Of a stretch of 17,110 bases of DNA, positions 1 to 9,800 are shown one piece after another. The stretch's first letter is position 1. Each line of letters begins with the position of its first letter. The position numbers and the translations under genes were made by a program. The notes below the pieces were generated by a model. It worked only from the letters and a program-made list of their open reading frames with translations. It was not told the DNA's origin and did no database searches. The stretch is from the NCBI GenBank assembly GCA_900618425.1, contig UZAN01044089.1:19270-36379 (forward strand), read 5' to 3'. The DNA comes from Echinostoma caproni. Its lineage: Eukaryota; Platyhelminthes; Trematoda; Plagiorchiida; Echinostomatidae.

Positions 1-1540
1 TAACAATACAGTGTCTAGATACCCAAAGTTCCGTGTTCAAGTCATGTTTTGGAAAATGTGAAGAAAATAAATCACCGAGGTAACCTTATTTAAAGAAGAC
101 GTCAGGCAACAAGAAGTAAGGAATTGGTAATGGCATGCACAGAAAAATCGTTGGCAGAACAGAACAAAGAATGAATTCGATATTAAAATTGCAGAAGTAT
201 GATCATGTCTGTGTTTAAATGGATAAGGAGAATCGAAACGCCCCGGGGCAGTACCCCGATCTACACAAATGCTGCAGTCGATGTAGCTGGGACAATGAGT
301 TCCAACCGCATTGTCTCTCAGTTTAGTGAACATAGAAAACGATGTAACAGGGAATTGATGCAGTGCAGCGTGGAACGAACGTATTGACCACCTGTAGTGT
401 TTTTTAAACGCTTGAGGGAAACAAGAAATGTACTACAACTGTTTAATCAAAGTTACGTAGTGAGATCAAGACCCAGATGAAATGCTCCAAACGCGAGATC
501 TTGTAGTAATTGAAGTGTGTACTGATCACGAAATACGAATCACACTGGTACTAGCATAACAGTATCCCACATAACCGAGACGCTAAGAAAAGGTCACAGG
601 AATAGCAGTGCATTTACTGGAAGAAATCCGGGAGGTTAAATAATATGTACAAAAGTAGTTCATTGGTCATCCAAGCCTCTATCAATCATGTGCTAGTATT
701 CCTGGCGTCGTACTGCTTCTGTTTGGACCGCACGGATGCTGGTGCAATCGGCCTATGCTTCGTAGTCTAGAAGCTATAAGGCGTAGGCACTTTGCTGTTG
801 TCACCGCAGCTGTCCGGAAACTGTAAAGTGTCGTCCAGTGGTTTACGTCATCCCGTAAGCTAGGATCACCATAGATCTTCACGCCATAATGAGGTCTATA
901 ATCGCGTAAAAATAAAAGGCCACTCAATGACTGACGTCTAAAGTCTCCACAGTGTGGATTATACCCAAAGTCACATTCGTCTGTAAGCAGCCAATAACAG
1001 CGAGCAATGGATCAGGTTGTAACAGTTGTTGTCTACGAAACTATGCATATCAGTTGAGGATGTATCCAGGATACTCGGATGTCCTTATGGCTCTTGGGGG
1101 GCTATATTGAGGCAGGTGTGATACAACAAGTATTCAACTGTTCCTGTATGTACGGGAGAGGAGCAGCGGCGATTGGAGTTTTGCGCTGAGTATCCTCATT
1201 ATGAAAGCCTTAATTTTCAGTACATTCTCAATGGGTTATTTGAGGCTCCATTATTATTCAAATAAACGTTTATGATGTGTAATTATCTTATTCAATAGCT
1301 GGTTAAACAAAATAGCTCATTTGAAACGTTTGATTTCAAAAATAAACAAAAAATAGTTTACGGTATTCTGGTTGTCGTGGGATTGAGCGATCATCAGAAT
1401 GTCATAATGATAAAAATTGGCTCTTAGCACTGAAGTAACCAAACAGCCACGCTAAAAGCGTTGTTGCATACAATTTGAATAGTATCATAGCTCAACTGGT
1501 CGCTTTTGTGTTACAAAAAGTGTAGGCAGCTTCCGTGCAT
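1..1540. other. No supported gene; anonymous AT-leaning sequence
   Basis: I see only short frames on both strands here. The longest, 682-927 on the minus strand, encodes 81 residues without a recognisable motif. No splice-bounded exon, RNA gene or transposon protein motif was found. This is most simply intergenic or intronic sequence. Confidence 0.5.
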
Positions 1541-1542
1541 GA

Positions 1543-1560
1543 GGGGAGGGAGGGGAGGGG
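1543..1560 (+). repeat. G-tract with G-quadruplex potential
   Basis: The plus strand has four consecutive runs of three to four G separated by single A residues (GGGGAGGGAGGGGAGGGG). This fits the general pattern for an intramolecular G-quadruplex with one-base loops. Nothing nearby shows whether it has a function. A similar tract on the other strand lies at 14959-14979. Confidence 0.7.
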
Positions 1561-2600
1561 TGCGACTCGCATCGAGACTGTTGAAGTTTCCACAATTCAA
1601 ACATAATTAAAGCGTCAGAGAAAACTGCACAAAAAGAAGTTTCTCACGTTTGCAGAAGTATAAAAAATCTGTGAATATCTGTGACATCAAATGACTCGGT
1701 AACCCCATTCCACCAATGTGATCGGAAATCACTCTCTCCACTCGTGACGACTGTAGGTGCATACGTCGGGGCCTCACCGAGACCAACCAGATACTTCCAC
1801 ATACATCAATCAAAGCACCTCGTTCGGCAATTATTATCTGCGATCCACGTGCTCATTTGGAAATACCAAATACCATGCTTGCGACGGGTAAATACGGAAG
1901 GTGTGTGCAAACAACCCCGTTGTTATCTTTCTTAACCGTCTGTTCCGACAGATGATAGCAGTCCTATGAGTGCTTTGTGAACCCCGGGGGAGTAAGAACA
2001 GTAGTTCACCTACAAAAACGTGATATTACAATCCAGTGGTCAGTGAGCGGATACAGATAAAGGAGAATCCGGCATTTCGGCAGAGGTGTGGTAATCTATG
2101 TGCCCTGAAGCTGTTTTCCGTCCGAATATCTTCCTGTGTCTCCAGGGCTCGGGTTATTTTATCGGTTCACTGATTATGAGTGCAACCTCGTTTCCGATAT
2201 TTGATTGGTCGATACGTTGACTGCTACACGGTGTACCTGGATGTTTAGTCACCTCAGTTAGAGCTTCATTCAAAGGGCCGCGCGTTCACTTGTCAAGAAT
2301 AATCTGGAGCATTCGCCTAAACATCTTGTCATTCGTCTCCTCAATCACCTCAGCGGGTTAGTAATCCGTCTCGAAACAGAGCATTTAAATGGAGTTTTCA
2401 GTCAAACATTCCACTCCTCTGTGGCGAGGCACCAATTGATATCCGACAAAATTTTCCTTAACGTTAATTGGACAATACTATTTTAGTCCTTTTTTTGATA
2501 ATCTGTATCAAGGATAGTTTCAATTTCAACTTATTGCTAGTATATCGGTAACAGCAATGACATTCTCTGTTTCTTCGTTTCGGATTAAGTAGCATGTGCT
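1561..2600. other. No supported gene
   Basis: Short overlapping frames occur at 1607-1813 (minus) and 1681-1935 (plus), and neither has a recognisable domain. No RNA gene or transposon motif was seen. A 5'-truncated SINE begins at the right edge. Confidence 0.5.
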
Positions 2601-2602
2601 CT

Positions 2603-2790
2603 AATTTGGTGCAGGCGGCTTTGCTGTCGTCCGGTTCAATGATACACCTAACCTATCGGTGCCTTATGTGGTACCCCACTCCAAGTCCCGGGGCTTTGGT
2701 TACCGGTTTCCATCACTGAAGAGCAGGTCCTCGTGACTATGGGACTTTCCTCGTCTGCTGTTCATCATACGAAAGTGTGTAATAAAAAAA
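2603..2790 (+). mobile_element. SINE family 1 body, copy A (5'-truncated)
   Basis: This stretch aligns along nearly its whole length with 9891-10070. Shared blocks include GTCGTCCGGTTCAA, CCAAGTCCCGGGG, TTTCCATCACTGAAGA, GGACTTTCC and TGTTCATCA, in the same order and spacing. Copy A lacks the tRNA-like head seen in the second copy, as expected of a 5'-truncated retroposed SINE. Its 3' end is an A-rich run (AATAAAAAAAGGGA). No enzymes are encoded; mobility would depend on a partner LINE. The family name is unknown to me. The alternative is a non-retroposed dispersed repeat. Confidence 0.75.
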
Positions 2791-2921
2791 GGGAATTCTG
2801 ATCGAACTGAACTTCATATAGCGCGTCCAGAGAAGGACTATTTGGCGCGTAATTCACGGTTGTAGTCTAACTAGCCGATAATATCAACTACCCAAATGTT
2901 GCCATTTGAAAGTTAAGGTTA

Positions 2922-3006
2922 ATGGTAGTGTGGGGTTCAAACCCACGAGGAGATCATCACCAGTGGAACTTAAGTCCACCGCTTTAACCACTTGGCCAAC
3001 CTACCA
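2922..3006 (-). tRNA. tRNA-Leu(UAA)-like gene, possibly a pseudogene
   Basis: Read on the minus strand, this folds as a class II (long variable arm) tRNA. The anticodon stem GTGGA/TCCAC is perfect and encloses the loop CTTAAGT, giving anticodon UAA for leucine. The T arm GTGGG/CCCAC is perfect with loop TTTGAAC, and the D arm contains the leucine-type GGCCAAGTGGTTAAAGC. The acceptor stem pairs in six positions (TGGTAG/CTACCA). Weak points are a mismatch at the base of the acceptor stem, one mismatch in the D stem, one extra base between acceptor and D arm, a poorly paired variable arm, and no T-run just downstream to end Pol III transcription. No intron is present. It could be a working gene, a decayed one, or the head of a tRNA-derived repeat. 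Confidence 0.6.
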
Positions 3007-3009
3007 ACA

Positions 3010-3420
3010 GCGAGCAGGCGGGTATACACACACAGGAGAGGGGTATCTCCAGTGGAGGTAAAACAAATTATGGCAAATCAAGTGTTGTATGGGGCTTCTC
3101 GTGATATCGATTTCAGAAAAACCCATTCTTTTAGTCACGGTGACAAACGTTGTTGGTGTTTATTTCAGTTGAATAAGTGGGCTGTTCATGCATGTCGATT
3201 TTTTTTGTCTCTGGGATTAAAAGAACATCTCTTAAACAAGACATATAGATTATGTAACCTCGTAACAATATGTACGCATCGTTGCTTGGTAACATAACAC
3301 ACTGCCAGCACTATCGCTCCTGTATTGCGAATTCGAAAGCTACAAAACAACAGGGTCGCACAACAAACATTGAATAATGCAGAACTAGGTTTTGTGTGTT
3401 GTGTCCCGGTTACGTAGGGA
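3010..3420. other. No supported gene
   Basis: A plus-strand frame (2992-3297) overlaps the tRNA-like unit on the opposite strand and has no recognisable domain, so I treat it as chance. Nothing else is supported. Confidence 0.45.
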
Positions 3421-3740
3421 AATAAGCATTCAGTGAATTAGGCAGTAGATTTTGTGTGTTAGGCAAACATGTAGACGGTCCATAGGCCGGTGAGCAAGCA
3501 GGAGCGGGCAACACGTAGGCAGCAACCAAACAGGCCCACAAACGGATCAAGCATCACACAACATCCGTATACCGTCAAGTAGGCATTCAAACAGTCGACG
3601 AATCAAGCAGCGTGGACAGTCCAATGCTGACATCGGATTTGTTGGAGCCGATCAATATTGTAATAGAACTAATCTGTATGAGGTGAGTACGTGCGTCTAT
3701 GGTAGCAGGCAGCATCTGTCAACCAATCAATCAATCCGGA
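3420..3740 (+). repeat. Degenerate short-motif repeat region
   Basis: The stretch is dense in recurring short words of the form AGGCA, AAGCA, CAAGCAG and GTAGGCA, ending in a run of CAATCAATCAATC at about 3722-3735. The phrase TTTTGTGTGTT occurs twice nearby, at about 3391 and 3450. There is no fixed period, so it looks like an old, decayed simple repeat. I see no coding potential. Confidence 0.35.
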
Positions 3741-3759
3741 CACAGGCATGCGTGACGAA

Positions 3760-5890
3760 CGTATCAGTCAAATTTAGGCCAAAACAATTTATAATGGGTC
3801 ATTAGAAGCAAACGGTTCAAATATTTTTAACATGTTTCATTTGACACAAGCAGATTTGAGATGACTACCCGCATTTGACTGATGGCCTCATTATTTCGAC
3901 CCACCCTCGGGTGGCCTTATTACGTCATTAGAGCATATTTTCAACAACTGGATCCATCGTTGAAGAACTGGAAGAACACTTATCTTCGGTAAGTTTTAAA
4001 TCCTGTGAATTTGCTAATCCGGTAACGTTTGATGACATACAATCAGATATCACTGAAATATCAAACTTGACGTTGATCCCTCTAATCCAATAGAAAGTGA
4101 TAGGTTACAAATATTTCGTTTCCACATATTGCACACCACAGTGTACATACTGTGCCAAGGACGTTACGCGCTCCATGGGGAAGTCTCATTTCTGCTAGTG
4201 CTTAAAACCGATCGGTCTTGAACCATCTCTGGACAATGAATTATCTCAATGAAGAGAGGAAAAACAAAAACCCACGTGGTAGATTCAGAGACCACTCACA
4301 TCGACATCAACGTCTCACTGAACAACTCAACCGATTTGTCCCACAGTAGGTTTCCCAGCGGAAACCTCGCAGCAGAATACTGCAACAACAAAGCAGACCA
4401 ATCGATTCTAAGCAGAAGAAGCAGCGGCACAAAGAATACGGACGGGATCTATTGAGAATGAACTTCATTTTCGAACAACTGTACTGACGAGATCCCGTCG
4501 GACCGAAATGAAATAGTTTCGGTGGTGTGATGCACAAAATGACTGAACATCATCAGTAACCGATTTGTCGTACATTCTGTGTATCCTCTACCCAGTCGTC
4601 TTTTTTTCACATCTGTCATTTTACAGCCTCCTAAAGTACCGTACACCGTTTATACACCTTGGAAACAGAACATACAGAAAACCCTTTGCTATTTCGCAAA
4701 CCTCAAGGGCTTGAAAAAGTGAGCAGATTCCAGAAACTGCGATATTTGTGACAAAATAAACGAAATCGAGGAAAACCACGTCGTTTCTGTTGCTTCTTTC
4801 TATTATTTCTTATCACTTGATTTTTACTTGACGGGGAATTAAAGTATATATTCTCACGTAGTCACAATGTATCGAAGAAATTGGAATTTTTTACGATGCC
4901 CTCAGCTTAGCATTTGATTAGTGCAGTTGGCCGTTAGACCTTTTTCAACTTCTAGGGTCTGACTATCCCACAACAAATTATCCTTCCTTGAGAAAAGTTT
5001 ACTAACCCAATTACCCCATTTCCGTTATCAATATTTTCCTATTCGATTGCAATGTGATAATGACTTCAGAACTGAATACATGGTGTCCACTGTGAACTAC
5101 AGCAGTTTTGACTAGAATGAACTAACAGAGGTAAGGCATGATTGAAGAATTACACTACATTGTGATTTAATGCTCAATTTGTTGCTAAAACCATATTCAA
5201 TGGAAATCACACGATCAAAAACAAATGAGAGCACGTAGTACAATGACTTCTTTTTCCAGCTCTCATTGTTCTATGCACAATTTATTCATGCCTCTCTGGT
5301 GAAAAATTTGTGGCCAAGTGCCTGTAGACATTCATTCGCTCGTTCGTTTTTGTTGTTGCCGCTCTATACTGAAACTGTTTGGTGCGTAACCTTTGATCTG
5401 ATGGGGTCGACATCAGAGCCGCCGTTATTACTCATGACTGAATTGTGTCTTTTAAAACTTACTGCTTTGTCTGGGAGCTGCTCGTAATGCAAAGCTGTTT
5501 ACTCAGCACTGAAAATATCACAATTAGCATACGCATGGATCAACTGCGGTAAAATGACTTGTGATTCGTCCACTACGTCACCTGATACCGTCAAACTTTC
5601 CCCACAATTATAAAGTGTAACGAATGCGAATAGTTACTTGTCTCTTACTTTGTAGGATTCAATACCACATCTGTCTGACAAAGATCGAAATCAACCGCTG
5701 GAAACCTTGAGTTCAACATGATGCATTTCTGATGCTGGTTGCATCACCTTCTTACAAACGGTGCGCTGCACCATGGGGAACTCATCCTATTTTCCCCCCT
5801 TATATCAAAAACCCATAACAAAGTTGCCCAATAAACTCGCGAAATATTGTCGATTATTTTCAGGTGGTATTTTTCCTGAGAGGCAAAATA
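3760..5890. other. No confidently supported gene; one unusual basic reading frame
   Basis: Most of this stretch holds only short chance frames. The exception is a plus-strand frame from ATG 4236 to TGA 4485-4487, interrupted by one TAG at 4347-4349. Its product would be rich in Arg, Lys and Gln, but two other frames over the same bases are also open, so base composition may explain it. A possible acceptor site (TTTTTCCAG) precedes the 73-codon frame at 5266-5487, whose product I do not recognise. Confidence 0.4.
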
Positions 5891-5894
5891 ATTG

Positions 5895-6090
5895 ATGAAT
5901 TTCAAAGGGGAAATTCGTCGTGTATATGTCAAATTAGGCTTGAACTGAAAAGCTAAGAAGCACTGGACAGCTGTTTCGACCTGTTTGGGTTTCATTAGCA
6001 GTGCGAATCCAACGATCCAACTGGGGATCGAAACCCGGAACCTCATAGGCAGAACGCAAGCATGCTATCCGCTACGCCACTGGGCAGCTG
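5895..6090 (-). mobile_element. SINE family 2, tRNA-derived, copy with head (minus strand)
   Basis: On the minus strand the unit starts with a tRNA-like head. An A box, TGGCGTAGCGG (6079 down to 6069), is followed 45 bases later by a B-box-like GTTTCGATCCC (6034 down to 6024), which is the spacing of a true tRNA promoter. The body follows, with CAGCTGTCCAGTGCTTC, AGCTTTTCAGTTCA and ACACGACGAATTT. These blocks recur at 6177-6252 on the plus strand, about 100 bp away. This layout (internal Pol III promoter, non-coding body, dispersed copies) defines a tRNA-derived SINE. The 5744-6046 minus frame crosses it and is probably not a gene. Confidence 0.75.
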
Positions 6091-6252
6091 ACCGGACTGT
6101 CTTTCATTTTCCATTTACACGATGTAGCACAACCCAACTTTGCTAGCTTGTTGCGGACCACGGACCCTGCTCATCTCAGCTGTCCAGTGCTTCCTGGCTT
6201 TTCAGTTCACGCTTCATTTGCCATAGACACGACGAATTTTCCCTTTAAAATT
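5900..6252. repeat. Inverted repeat made by two SINE copies (arms about 75 bp)
   Basis: The left arm (5900-5973) and right arm (6177-6252) are imperfect reverse complements separated by about 200 bases that include the tRNA-like head. A transcript crossing the region could form a long imperfect hairpin. Two opposed insertions of one SINE explain the structure. Confidence 0.65.
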
Positions 6253-6255
6253 GAA
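6168..6255 (+). mobile_element. SINE family 2, partial copy (plus strand)
   Basis: The body matches the minus-strand copy at 5895-5975: CAGCTGTCCAGTGCTTC, CTTTTCAGTTCA and ACACGACGAATTTTCCC occur in the same order. The upstream CTGCTCATC may correspond to CTGCTAATG of the other copy, with an internal deletion before CAGCTGTCC. No A box or B box is seen upstream, so this copy is 5'-truncated or rearranged. Together with the neighbouring copy it makes an inverted repeat with arms of about 75 bases. Confidence 0.7.
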
Positions 6256-6264
6256 CCAAATCCT

Positions 6265-6960
6265 CTGTGTCACATGAAATCAATAAATTCTCATAAAGTC
6301 GTTGGAATGGATACATTATTGCAAACAGTTTTACTTGAAATATCAAGTGATTTTTCCGCAGAGCTCTGAGTTTCCCTTGAGTGATTCAGTATTTTCACCA
6401 CATTGTGCTTCTCATTGATGGATAGGTGCTGGCGCACAAACATGTCAAATGATTGCGTCTCAAGCGGCTGGCATTTGTTTGCCTTCTTCAAATACGATTT
6501 ATTCAATCAGCAAACAGTGTTGTGTGAATCACATTAGGTGAATAAACATTGGCTGAATGCAACATTGCGTGTCGGTCAGTCAATCGCCTACTCGAGTATC
6601 GAATCTAGGACTAAAAGAGTAAATATCACAAATTGCGACGTACTGAGCAGGCGGTATTACATAGTCAGGGCTTAAGTTGTTACGCATACGATTGGTTTGG
6701 GTTTTCAAAACAAATGGAAACATATCGGAGGATGCGACTTATTACTCTTGGGTGTCGCATAGCAGGAGATTGACTGTAAAGGTAATTTGGTTTTAATGGA
6801 GTGACCAAGTATACCTAAAATGTGGCTGTTTGTGTTTGGGTTGTATGAATGAGCAACGCATCGATCAGACCAATCACATCCACTATCAAAGCGATTCTCC
6901 TACCTCAAATGCACTGCCTGTTTTCTTTATCTAGTAACAATCCCCTGCCTAAGATTTATT
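6265..6960. other. No supported gene
   Basis: Only short frames occur, such as 6291-6506 on the minus strand. No recognisable protein, RNA or repeat was seen. Confidence 0.45.
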
Positions 6961-6995
6961 TGTTTATTTGCTTTAGAATACGACAACAGTAACGT

Positions 6996-7336
6996 ATGAT
7001 GTCAACGGTCCATCTGGTAAGCACTAAAGTGAACAGACTAGTTGCTTTCACTTTACATTGCAGTTTGTTAGTATACTTCCCTTTAGAAGCCATTTGGGAA
7101 TTTCTGTGACGACTGGCTACCCCAGCGGTGAGGAGGTTATATTTTATTTAAAACATTTTCCAGGTGATGCCATCAATGACTTCAATCATAATTACCTGAA
7201 TGCCGCTTCCCGTACAGTAGTGAGAGATGCTGATTGTCAGATGAACCTTACCCATGCATTCAGTATCCGTGGACAGACATATCAGGGGTCTCATTCAGAG
7301 AGCGATAAGAAACAAGTTTCCCGTTCTCTTCAATAG
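6996..7336 (+). CDS. Candidate small spliced gene, unknown product (speculative)
   Basis: Two adjacent ATG codons (6996 and 6999) open a frame that reaches a good donor site, CTG|GTAAGC, at 7016/7017. After 47 bases a strong acceptor follows (TTGCTTTCACTTTACATTGCAG, ending at 7063). Joining 7016 to 7064 keeps the frame and gives a product of about 97 residues ending at TAG 7334-7336. Its start, MMSTVHLFVSILPF, is hydrophobic and signal-peptide-like. Another acceptor-like site (TTTGCTTTAG) ends at 6976, so 6977-7016 could also be an internal exon. I recognise no domain. Splice-like signals are common by chance, so this is a lead rather than an established gene. Confidence 0.22.
7017..7063 (+). 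other. Candidate 47-nt intron
   Basis: The segment starts GTAAGC and ends in a pyrimidine-rich tract followed by CAG. Its removal joins two open frames in phase. Introns of a few tens of bases are known in flatworm genes. Support is sequence pattern only. Confidence 0.25.
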
Positions 7337-7339
7337 ATG

Positions 7340-7905
7340 AACAATATTGCCGTTTCTGTCAGACCGGCACACCGGAGAACGGATGGAAACCAACACTGAC
7401 TAAGGTGACACGTGGTTGTCTAAGGATTCTTAACAATGATCTCCTGGGAATAAACTGACGTGATTTACCTGTGCAAGTGAGCAAGTGTATAAAGAGAACA
7501 GGACATCAACTGACTTTCAAAAGAAACTAAAACTGAGTGACTTGCCGCTTAAATTTAATCTGTCAGTGAATTCAGGCAAAAAAGGATTCAAATTAACTTC
7601 CCAATGTTACACGTGTATGGACCACCAAAAAACTTCACTCAACACACACTAACTCCAATCAGTCACACCGCTTGGCATTGCTTCTGTATCGGTCTAAAAA
7701 TAATGTATCCCAAACTTACCATCACCACCACCACCATTAGAACGGCCAATTCCTCCTTAGTGGAAGTGGACTGCGGAACTGCTTATCCAATAGCGCAAAG
7801 TAGATGCGTATGCAATTATGAACATTATTTAGAACATTCTGATCAACTTTTGTTGTTTGACAGACAATGCAAGGCGATAGTCAAATATTTGCATTCCGAA
7901 AGATG
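7340..7905. other. No supported gene
   Basis: A 103-codon plus frame (7604-7915) ends beside a tRNA-like unit and contains a short CCA-type triplet run (about 7722-7737). I recognise no domain in it and regard it as chance. Confidence 0.45.
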
Positions 7906-7913
7906 GGTAAGCT

Positions 7914-7972
7914 GAATGGGATTTGAACCCACGTCTGCACATGAACTACCAGCTAAACCATGAGGCCCATTC
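7914..7972 (-). repeat. tRNA-like unit lacking the anticodon arm (SINE head or tRNA relic)
   Basis: On the minus strand an A box, TGGTTTAGCTGG (7960 down to 7949), and a near-perfect B box, GGTTCAAATCC (7929 down to 7919), lie about 31 bases apart. A normal tRNA has about 44 bases, so roughly 13 bases in the anticodon region are missing and no anticodon can be assigned. The T arm GTGGG/CCCAT folds with one G-U pair. The outermost bases form a perfect 7-bp pair, GAATGGG/CCCATTC, but at a position that does not match a standard acceptor stem. This is either a deleted tRNA pseudogene or a SINE promoter. Confidence 0.5.
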
Positions 7973-7974
7973 GA

Positions 7975-9055
7975 TCTTCAAAGACACTAGGAAGTGTGTT
8001 TTGATTGTGGGCTTCAATTCGTTCACAGTTCGTTTAATTTAATGCACCTTATTTTTCATCAGAATGCTTGTGCGATGGATGGGAAATTACGATATTCACA
8101 ACATACACGAAACTTTTATTGCCCGAGAAAACCAATTGAGCTGTTCTAAACACCACATTGCAAATGTATGTGGCCATTTTCTCCAGTTGTTGGTTTTGTG
8201 TAGGGTAAGTATTTTCACTCTGAATACCTCATATACTCATTGATAGAGGTAAATATCAGATGATAATCAATAGCAAACGGTAAATTTTCATTGAACCCGT
8301 TTTGACTGGAAGATGCCTGGCATGGAATGGCTGAGGTTGATATTTTTATAAGAGTTTCATGATCGTTCAACCTCATATCCGTTAAATCAATCAATGTTTC
8401 TGGCGCCATTAGTGTATTGCTCAACAGTGTTGGACGATGAAATCACTTTATTAATTTCGTGATAATGAAAAACGTGGTTCCCCTGTTGCGTTCACGAGAT
8501 AGCGGTTTAGTAGATCACAGATTAATTTGAAAAAGGACTAAAACAACCTGATCAGTGGATTCTTGGATACGTTCCCTTTGTGACTCGGTATAAAACTGTC
8601 TGTTCTAAAATGTTATATCCAAACACATTCCTGAAAAATCTGTTTCGAATTGCGCGTGCGAGTGCACTTATGTACTTTTCCAGCTGTTCCAAGGATAAGA
8701 TAGATTCTGCAAAAGAGAAACATGTTCAGCGCGTTTGATTGCATGTCTTACCTATCTATTCCCATTCGCCAAACGAAAAACGGTCCGAAGTGATTTATGA
8801 GCTCCAAATGGCCGACAATGAAGCGTTTCGTCGGATTATTATCCCTTGTAAATGCACATTTGCCAGTGGCACTTGATATGTATTCCTTGTCTGACCTGGG
8901 TGTATGGTAAGGACATTTTTTCTCATGCCGATTCAACCCGGTATGGTCGAACAGTTACAGATTCACAGGCGATTGTTTCCGTTTGGCTACCTATAGATAA
9001 CCATACATTTTTTACGAGAATACCATCAATCAAAATATCGATATATCTATATAAA
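7975..9055. other. No supported gene
   Basis: Short frames on both strands (8215-8424 minus, 8748-8936 minus, 8852-9079 plus) show no known domain. Pyrimidine-rich CAG sites near 8184 and 8681 resemble splice acceptors but are not tied to a convincing exon. Confidence 0.45.
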
Positions 9056-9060
9056 ATAAA

Positions 9061-9275
9061 TATGGAGAAGCCAGTATAGTAATACTGCATGATTTATGTT
9101 GTGAACGTTTTCGCTGTATCTCAGCAATTATTTACAGTAGACAAATACAGTCTTTGTGTGGAGTTGGAGTGTAACAAAACAGACATCAACAAGAGTGCGG
9201 AAAGGGTTATCAAGATAAGGTCAGGGTGATGAACAAGTTTTCGTTGTTGACACAAAGGTTACCTCCACCGATATC
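9061..9275 (-). mobile_element. Penelope-like element, 3' tail only (5'-truncated copy)
   Basis: This stretch aligns with 12365-12620, the 3' end of the Penelope-like element further right. Shared blocks on the plus strand are AATACTGC(A)(T/C)GATTTATGT, TTTCGCTG(T/C)ATCTCA, AACAGACA and TTGCTGACACAGAGG versus TTGTTGACACAAAGG. On the minus strand the last block corresponds to the final codons of the GIY-YIG domain (PPLC in the other copy). The remainder is the 3' untranslated part. Only the extreme 3' end was retained, as expected when target-primed reverse transcription stops early. The right boundary is uncertain by some tens of bases. Confidence 0.65.
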
Positions 9276-9279
9276 TGAA

Positions 9280-9800
9280 GTATTGCCAATGGGAAAATAC
9301 CTTATTCAGGCAGACCATTGCAATTTGAGTGCGAAGAAGTCCAATGGTTACTACTGACGACCCTCAGTTACATCACTCAATGTCTCAAAACATCTGCTTT
9401 ACTGATCCCGAGGTTCACAGTTCTGGAACCCAACGCGGCCTACATGTCCCAGTCAGGTTTTAGTCTGACCCTCTGACCTTATTTCACCCACTGTCTATTT
9501 AACCAACTACCACATACCGCGGTAATTTAATGACCTGTGTGATACATGCTCCAACCAAAGTAATCTGTAGAGATCGTAGAGGTCATAACATCGCCAATCT
9601 TTCTTTGTCCAGAACAGCTGTTGACTACTGATGAGACTGGCTTCACAGGTGGTCTCCCTGCGAACACAATATTTTCCAACACTGCCATTTTGCCGTCTGT
9701 CCACGGTGCACTCCACACGTGCGAACAATCTGCGTCACCTAGAATAAAGGCGTATATGCGTTGCTGTGACTATTTTAATCGTCTTGTTCTCCGACCTGAG
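9280..9800. other. No supported gene; 5' flank of a SINE
   Basis: Overlapping frames at 9507-9728 (two minus frames) and 9621-9941 (plus) lie mostly in the flank of the SINE and have no recognisable domains. The upstream part could belong to a longer composite repeat, but no second copy is present here to test this. Confidence 0.4.

Noticed and set aside
5744..6046. 100-residue minus-strand protein
   Set aside because: Most of it is SINE family 2 body, also present as a second copy at 6168-6255.
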